From Rhodospirillales bacterium (GTDB lineage Bacteria > Pseudomonadota > Alphaproteobacteria > Micavibrionales > Micavibrionaceae): 64,000 nt of DNA. Shown here piece after piece: positions 60,287 to 64,000 of the stretch (positions within the stretch are counted from its first letter, which is position 1; every line of letters begins with the position of its first letter). Both the position numbers and the translations under genes were made by a program. Below the pieces are notes generated by a model. It was not told the origin of the DNA. It made no database searches and saw nothing but the letters and a program-made list of their open reading frames with translations. The stretch is from NCBI GenBank assembly GCA_020638295.1, contig JACKIU010000003.1:1-64000 (forward strand), in the 5' to 3' direction.

Positions 60287-62485
60287 TTAATCGAGTGGTT
60301 TGAGATCGTTGTTATAAGCCTTGGCGAAGGCCAGAAAATCTTTGGCCGGAACAGGGCGTGAGTAACGGAAACCCTGGACTTCGTCACAGCCTTCTTTAAT
60401 CAGGAATTGCTCGTGTTCGATGGTCTCGACGCCTTCGGCAATGACTTTGAGGTTCAGCGCACGGCCCAGCGCAATGATGGTGCGGGCGATGGAGGCATCG
60501 TCCTGATCATTTAGCGCGTTGCGGATAAAGCTCTGGTCAATTTTCAGGCGGTCGATCGGGAACTGGCGCAGGTAAGACAGGGATGAATAGCCCGTACCAA
60601 AGTCGTCAATGGCCAGTTCGACGCCTATGGCGTGGAGGTTTTGCAAGGTCTGAATGGTGTGGGAAATATCATCCATAAAGACGCTTTCGGTGACTTCCAG
60701 TTCGACTTTGTGGGCGTCAATTCCAATGTCTTTGATGGTCTTTTGGGTGAAGGCGCAGATGTCGCTTTGTGAGAATTGATGTGCTGAGACGTTGATCGCG
60801 ATGCGAATATCGATACCATGTTCATCATGCCAGCCCTTGGCGTTTTCACAGGCGGTGCGCATAACCCATTCGCCAATCGGTACGATCAGGCCGGATTGTT
60901 CGGCGACGGGAATGAAATCAGCTGGGGAGACGAACGTGCCGCCTTCTTTCGAATTGTCCGGTTTGAACCAGCGCAGCAAAGCTTCGGCGCCGATGAGTTT
61001 GCCAGTTTTCAAGTCCAGTTGCGGCTGGTAATGCAGATCGAGCTGGTCGTGTTCCATGGCGTCGCGTAAATCGCGCAGCATTTGGAAGCGCGCCTGAACA
61101 GCGCGGTCGAAATCTTCGGAATATTCCTTGATGGTGTCGCGGCCTTCTTCCTTGGCGCGGTTCAGGGCGATATCGGCGTTTTTCAGCACCTGGTCGGGAT
61201 CGATGGCATCGTCGGGGAAGGTGGCCACGCCGATGGACGCGCGGACCTGAAAGGCTTCGTTGAATACTTTGAACGGTTCTGAGCGAATAACATGGTGCAC
61301 TTTTTCTGCAACATCGCGCGCGGTGTTGATGTCGGCCGAGAGTGGCATCATGATGGCGTATTCATCCTCTCCCGACCGGGAAACGACCGCGCTTTCCGGC
61401 ATGGCCGATCGCAGGCGCCGGGCGACGCTGCGCAAAATGGCATCGCCAATATTATGGCCCATGGAATCGTTGATGTCCTTGAAATGGTCCAAATCTATGG
61501 CGACAACGGCGAAGCGGTCGGCGGTGCCGTCTTGTTTCTGACGTGCCTGTTCGTTTAGGCTTTGGATAAATAAAGTCCGGTTGGGTAGTCCGGTGAGAGT
61601 GTCGTAATAGGCCAGTTTGTGAATTTTATCTTCTGCCGCGCTTTTGATGCGGGTGAGGTTGTCGGCGTTTTGGTGGATGAGTTTCTGGGTTAACTCGATA
61701 GCGCTGCCGACTTCATCGCGGGTATCAAAGGGTGATTCCGGGATATTGGGTTCTTCCGGGGATTTAAAAGCGGCGAGCAGGTTTGAACGCATGAATAGCA
61801 TGGGTTCAAGCAACCAGCGTCCCAGAGCGATCATGAGAACGCTTGTCACGAACAGTGACATGGTCAGCATAATTTTAATGGTGTCGGTGATGAAGAAGGC
61901 AACTTTGTCCTGAATGTCGCTGGCGTCTATTTTTATCGCTATGTAATAGGGGCGCTTAAGATCGGCGGCATTAAGGACAAGTTCGTACAATCCGGTTTGG
62001 GAGTCGTAACGGTTATATCCTGTTGTTCTGATATTTTTTTCGGCCATGGCCGGGGCTGAACCGAAAGTCGCGATCGGTTCACTTTGGTACGAATATACGG
62101 TCAGGCCTGTGACGTTGCTGATGTTTAAGAGACGTTCAACTTGTTCGCGGGTGAAAGGCGCTTTGTTGTATCCCGCCGTAGGATCGATCATGGCCGCTAT
62201 GGCGATGCTGTTGGTTTCTCTTAAATCTGTGAGTAAGCGCTGGCGGAAGGTCGGCACGGTTCCAAAGTTCATGATCATGGTCTGTACGAGCAAAATCGTC
62301 ATGAAAACAGCTGCGGCGATGCGCCAGCTTAAACGGCTTTTCCAAATTTGCGCAGAAGACGAAAGAAAGGCCGCTTTTTTTGCTTTGGACTTATCGTGTT
62401 GCTCGAAGCTCAACTCTTGATCGCTCACGTTTTTGAGGGGCAGAAAGGACTGTATTTGTGTGTTTGCAGGTATCATCCAGACCAA
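60287..62485 (-). CDS. Membrane GGDEF-EAL cyclic-di-GMP protein
   Basis: The N-terminus has two membrane helices (about residues 55-75 and 200-225) enclosing a periplasmic sensor part. GGDEF (295-460) and EAL (475-720) domains follow. The active motif of the first reads GEDEY instead of GGDEF, so cyclase activity may be weak or lost. The EAL domain looks intact: AEALLRW, then DDFGTGYSSLSYL and a Lys in LKIDQSFI. A phosphodiesterase that lowers c-di-GMP is the most likely role. The start used, ATG 62485, is not certain. Confidence 0.88.
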   Translation of the reverse strand: MVWMIPANTQIQSFLPLKNVSDQELSFEQHDKSKAKKAAFLSSSAQIWKSRLSWRIAAAVFMTILLVQTMIMNFGTVPTFRQRLLTDLRETNSIAIAAMIDPTAGYNKAPFTREQVERLLNISNVTGLTVYSYQSEPIATFGSAPAMAEKNIRTTGYNRYDSQTGLYELVLNAADLKRPYYIAIKIDASDIQDKVAFFITDTIKIMLTMSLFVTSVLMIALGRWLLEPMLFMRSNLLAAFKSPEEPNIPESPFDTRDEVGSAIELTQKLIHQNADNLTRIKSAAEDKIHKLAYYDTLTGLPNRTLFIQSLNEQARQKQDGTADRFAVVAIDLDHFKDINDSMGHNIGDAILRSVARRLRSAMPESAVVSRSGEDEYAIMMPLSADINTARDVAEKVHHVIRSEPFKVFNEAFQVRASIGVATFPDDAIDPDQVLKNADIALNRAKEEGRDTIKEYSEDFDRAVQARFQMLRDLRDAMEHDQLDLHYQPQLDLKTGKLIGAEALLRWFKPDNSKEGGTFVSPADFIPVAEQSGLIVPIGEWVMRTACENAKGWHDEHGIDIRIAINVSAHQFSQSDICAFTQKTIKDIGIDAHKVELEVTESVFMDDISHTIQTLQNLHAIGVELAIDDFGTGYSSLSYLRQFPIDRLKIDQSFIRNALNDQDDASIARTIIALGRALNLKVIAEGVETIEHEQFLIKEGCDEVQGFRYSRPVPAKDFLAFAKAYNNDLKPLD

Positions 62486-62642
62486 AACATTCTACATTGG
62501 CTTTTGTATCAGCAAAAGCCATTTTATTGATTATTTTTTTATATGTGAATCACACATTCATATTTTCTACTATTATGGTCTGAAAAACGTTAAAAACGCC
62601 TTTATTTTCGTGCTTTTTAGACGTATTTGGTGTCAATTTATT

Positions 62643-63860
62643 TCAAATTTTGACTTTGGTTCCGTCGTTTGCTTTGCGGCCGTGCAGCATGATTTTTTTG
62701 TTGTTTTTCAAGGTGCAGGCAAAGAGATAGTCTTCTCCACCATCTTTGATCTTGAGTTTTTTGCGCAGGCCCGCAGCGTTCATCGGGAAATTTCGTACCG
62801 TGATATGGGCCTGTTTTAAAGGGATTTTTTCGGTTTTTGGCGGGTATTGGCCGATGATTTCAAAGCTGCGGCCGGGGAAGTTTTCAATGAGCGTTTCTGA
62901 TGTATAGAGATGGGTTTGAGCTCCCAGTTTTTTAACGCCGTACTTTTCCGCGATCACACTATAGCCGCCGGATTTCTGGAAGGCCGGGCCGGGTTCGTAG
63001 AGATTGCGCAGCGGGTCGGCGTATTCGGACGTACAGGCGCCTTCTTCGCTTTGGGTGAAGGTTATTTCGTGGATGGGCGTGCCTTCATCATTCAGGCTGG
63101 CAGCGGTGATTTCAGGGGTGTTTTGCGTTTGGTTTGAAAGAATGAACAGCAGTTCTTTGCATTCGCCTTGCCATTCAACGCAATGAACTTCCTGTACGTG
63201 TGCGCCGACATTTTCAAGGATTTTGATGCCTTCGGTGATGTCGAGCATCGGTGAGGTTTTAATCATGACGTGTTGGGCTTTTTGCAAAAGTGTGGGCAGC
63301 AATTCGAGAATATTGGGGCTGCAATCTTCGAAGCGGAACTTGCCTTTGCGGCGGTCATCGCGGCGCTGTGGGTCGATGAGGACGAGTTCGACAGACGGCA
63401 TTTCCTGCGCGAAATCTTCAGCCGTTTGAGTGCGCACCTCGATTGGGATAGGGCAGAGTAGCGGCAGGTTGTGAGCGAGCAGGGCGGCGGCCTGTCCGTT
63501 ATGTTCGATGCAATAGCCTGATTGGGTATTTTGGGCCAGTGCCCAGCTATCGACGCCGCAGCCGCCGGTGAGATCGGCAAAGCTTTCGGCTTTGAACAGG
63601 GCGGCTTTGTAGTGCGCGGTGGCGCTGGAGGAAGCCTGTTCGAGCAGGTCCGGGGCGGGCAGGATGATATCCGGGTGTGCCTCTAGCCAAGAGGGAATTT
63701 TACGTTTGGCTTTTTGGCGCGACTTGATTTGATCGAGGATCGCTTTGTAATCCCAGCTTGCCTCGGGGGACTTTTTCAGGGCCAGCGCAGCCACGTCATC
63801 ATTTTCGTGCGCTATGATGAATTCGCGGATTTCCGGCTGTAAAAGGTTTTGCCAAGACAT
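62643..63860 (-). CDS. Class I SAM-dependent methyltransferase, THUMP-like C-terminal domain
   Basis: A SAM-binding motif ADLTGGCGVDSWALA lies near residue 95, followed by LVLIDPQRRD, which supplies a catalytic D-P-x-R-like segment. The C-terminal 120 residues (from about ITVRNFPMNAAGLRKKLKIKDGG) resemble the THUMP-like part of such proteins. The family is best known in Bacteroidetes; its substrate is not defined, though RNA is suspected. Length is 405 residues. It lies on the opposite strand from the adjacent dihydroorotase gene. Confidence 0.8.
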   Translation of the reverse strand: MSWQNLLQPEIREFIIAHENDDVAALALKKSPEASWDYKAILDQIKSRQKAKRKIPSWLEAHPDIILPAPDLLEQASSSATAHYKAALFKAESFADLTGGCGVDSWALAQNTQSGYCIEHNGQAAALLAHNLPLLCPIPIEVRTQTAEDFAQEMPSVELVLIDPQRRDDRRKGKFRFEDCSPNILELLPTLLQKAQHVMIKTSPMLDITEGIKILENVGAHVQEVHCVEWQGECKELLFILSNQTQNTPEITAASLNDEGTPIHEITFTQSEEGACTSEYADPLRNLYEPGPAFQKSGGYSVIAEKYGVKKLGAQTHLYTSETLIENFPGRSFEIIGQYPPKTEKIPLKQAHITVRNFPMNAAGLRKKLKIKDGGEDYLFACTLKNNKKIMLHGRKANDGTKVKI

Positions 63861-63884
63861 ATCAGTTAGGGTAAATCATTACTC

Positions 63885-64000
63885 ATGAAAATGACACTCC
63901 CGAAATGGTACGACCTTCACATGCATTTGCGTCAGGACGCGCTGATCGCGCCGATTGTTCAGTCGCAGATTGATATGGGCTGTTGTGGTGTGCTGGCTAT
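63885..64000 (+). CDS. pyrC: Dihydroorotase, N-terminal part (window ends)
   Basis: From ATG 63885 the reading MKMTLPKWYDLHMHLRQDA has the metal-binding His-x-His of dihydroorotase, then LIAPIVQSQIDMGCCGVLA up to the edge of the window. The enzyme closes carbamoyl aspartate to dihydroorotate in pyrimidine synthesis. About 38 residues are visible, so the class I or II form cannot be told securely. It lies 24 bases from the divergent methyltransferase gene. Confidence 0.85.
   Translation, partial: MKMTLPKWYDLHMHLRQDALIAPIVQSQIDMGCCGVLA

Overview
The window looks like chromosomal DNA of an alphaproteobacterium that can live at low oxygen. The evidence is gene content and order: a full ccoNOQP-ccoGHIS cluster for cbb3 oxidase, a DivL-type tyrosine pseudokinase, chvI-chvG-rapZ, and the block aroA-cmk-rpsA-ihfB-lapA-pyrF-trpFBA-accD-folC. 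An aquatic or predatory lineage such as Micavibrionales is a guess only. The right end runs off inside a dihydroorotase gene. The left end starts next to the remnant of a serine recombinase.

Region 1 (0-20 kb) is a low-oxygen respiration and stress region. A Crp/Fnr regulator carries an FNR-like recognition helix (E-x-x-S-R) and an unusual C-terminal C-X2-C-X5-C cluster. Four perfect TTGA-N6-TCAA boxes lie nearby: beside a 54-residue membrane protein, before the TauE/SafE-like and cbb3 genes, before a putative small RNA, and before an EF-hand/UspA/PH-domain operon. The cbb3 genes are followed by a split Aer-like pair (separate PAS protein and chemoreceptor), hemN, a beta-CASP hydrolase, a LOG-family enzyme and a CBS-domain protein.

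Region 2 (20-25 kb), after tRNA-Trp, is scarred accessory DNA. It holds a broken hypothetical locus, two tandem IS200-type elements with internal duplications, an IS5-type transposase, a Phd-Doc toxin-antitoxin pair and an XRE remnant. Region 3 (25-31 kb) has a long type IV prepilin divergent from a GspF/PilC-like protein, then housekeeping genes (Trm112-like, Lon N-domain, thioredoxin/TPR, ProX-type editing protein) and two small unknown genes.

Region 4 (31.4-35.8 kb) is an island at tRNA-Gly. A near-perfect copy of the tRNA 3' end lies 3.8 kb away, and two tyrosine integrases are cut off after their arm-binding domains. Its cargo includes a lipoprotein, a 2TM-GAF-like protein and a Panacea (DUF4065/SocA-like) protein. 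The last two form a plausible but untested toxin-antitoxin or defence pair.

Region 5 (35.8-64 kb) is core genome, almost all on the minus strand: divL, purU, a DUF4139 protein, ahcY, the chvIG-rapZ block, the trp/acc/fol block, ihfB, rpsA, cmk, aroA, a GGDEF-EAL protein and a THUMP-like methyltransferase. Oddities here are a GC-rich palindrome inside a GyrI-like gene, a beta-rich protein between rpsA and ihfB, and a RapZ lacking the Walker A lysine. All calls are by eye from sequence and motifs; no database search was run.
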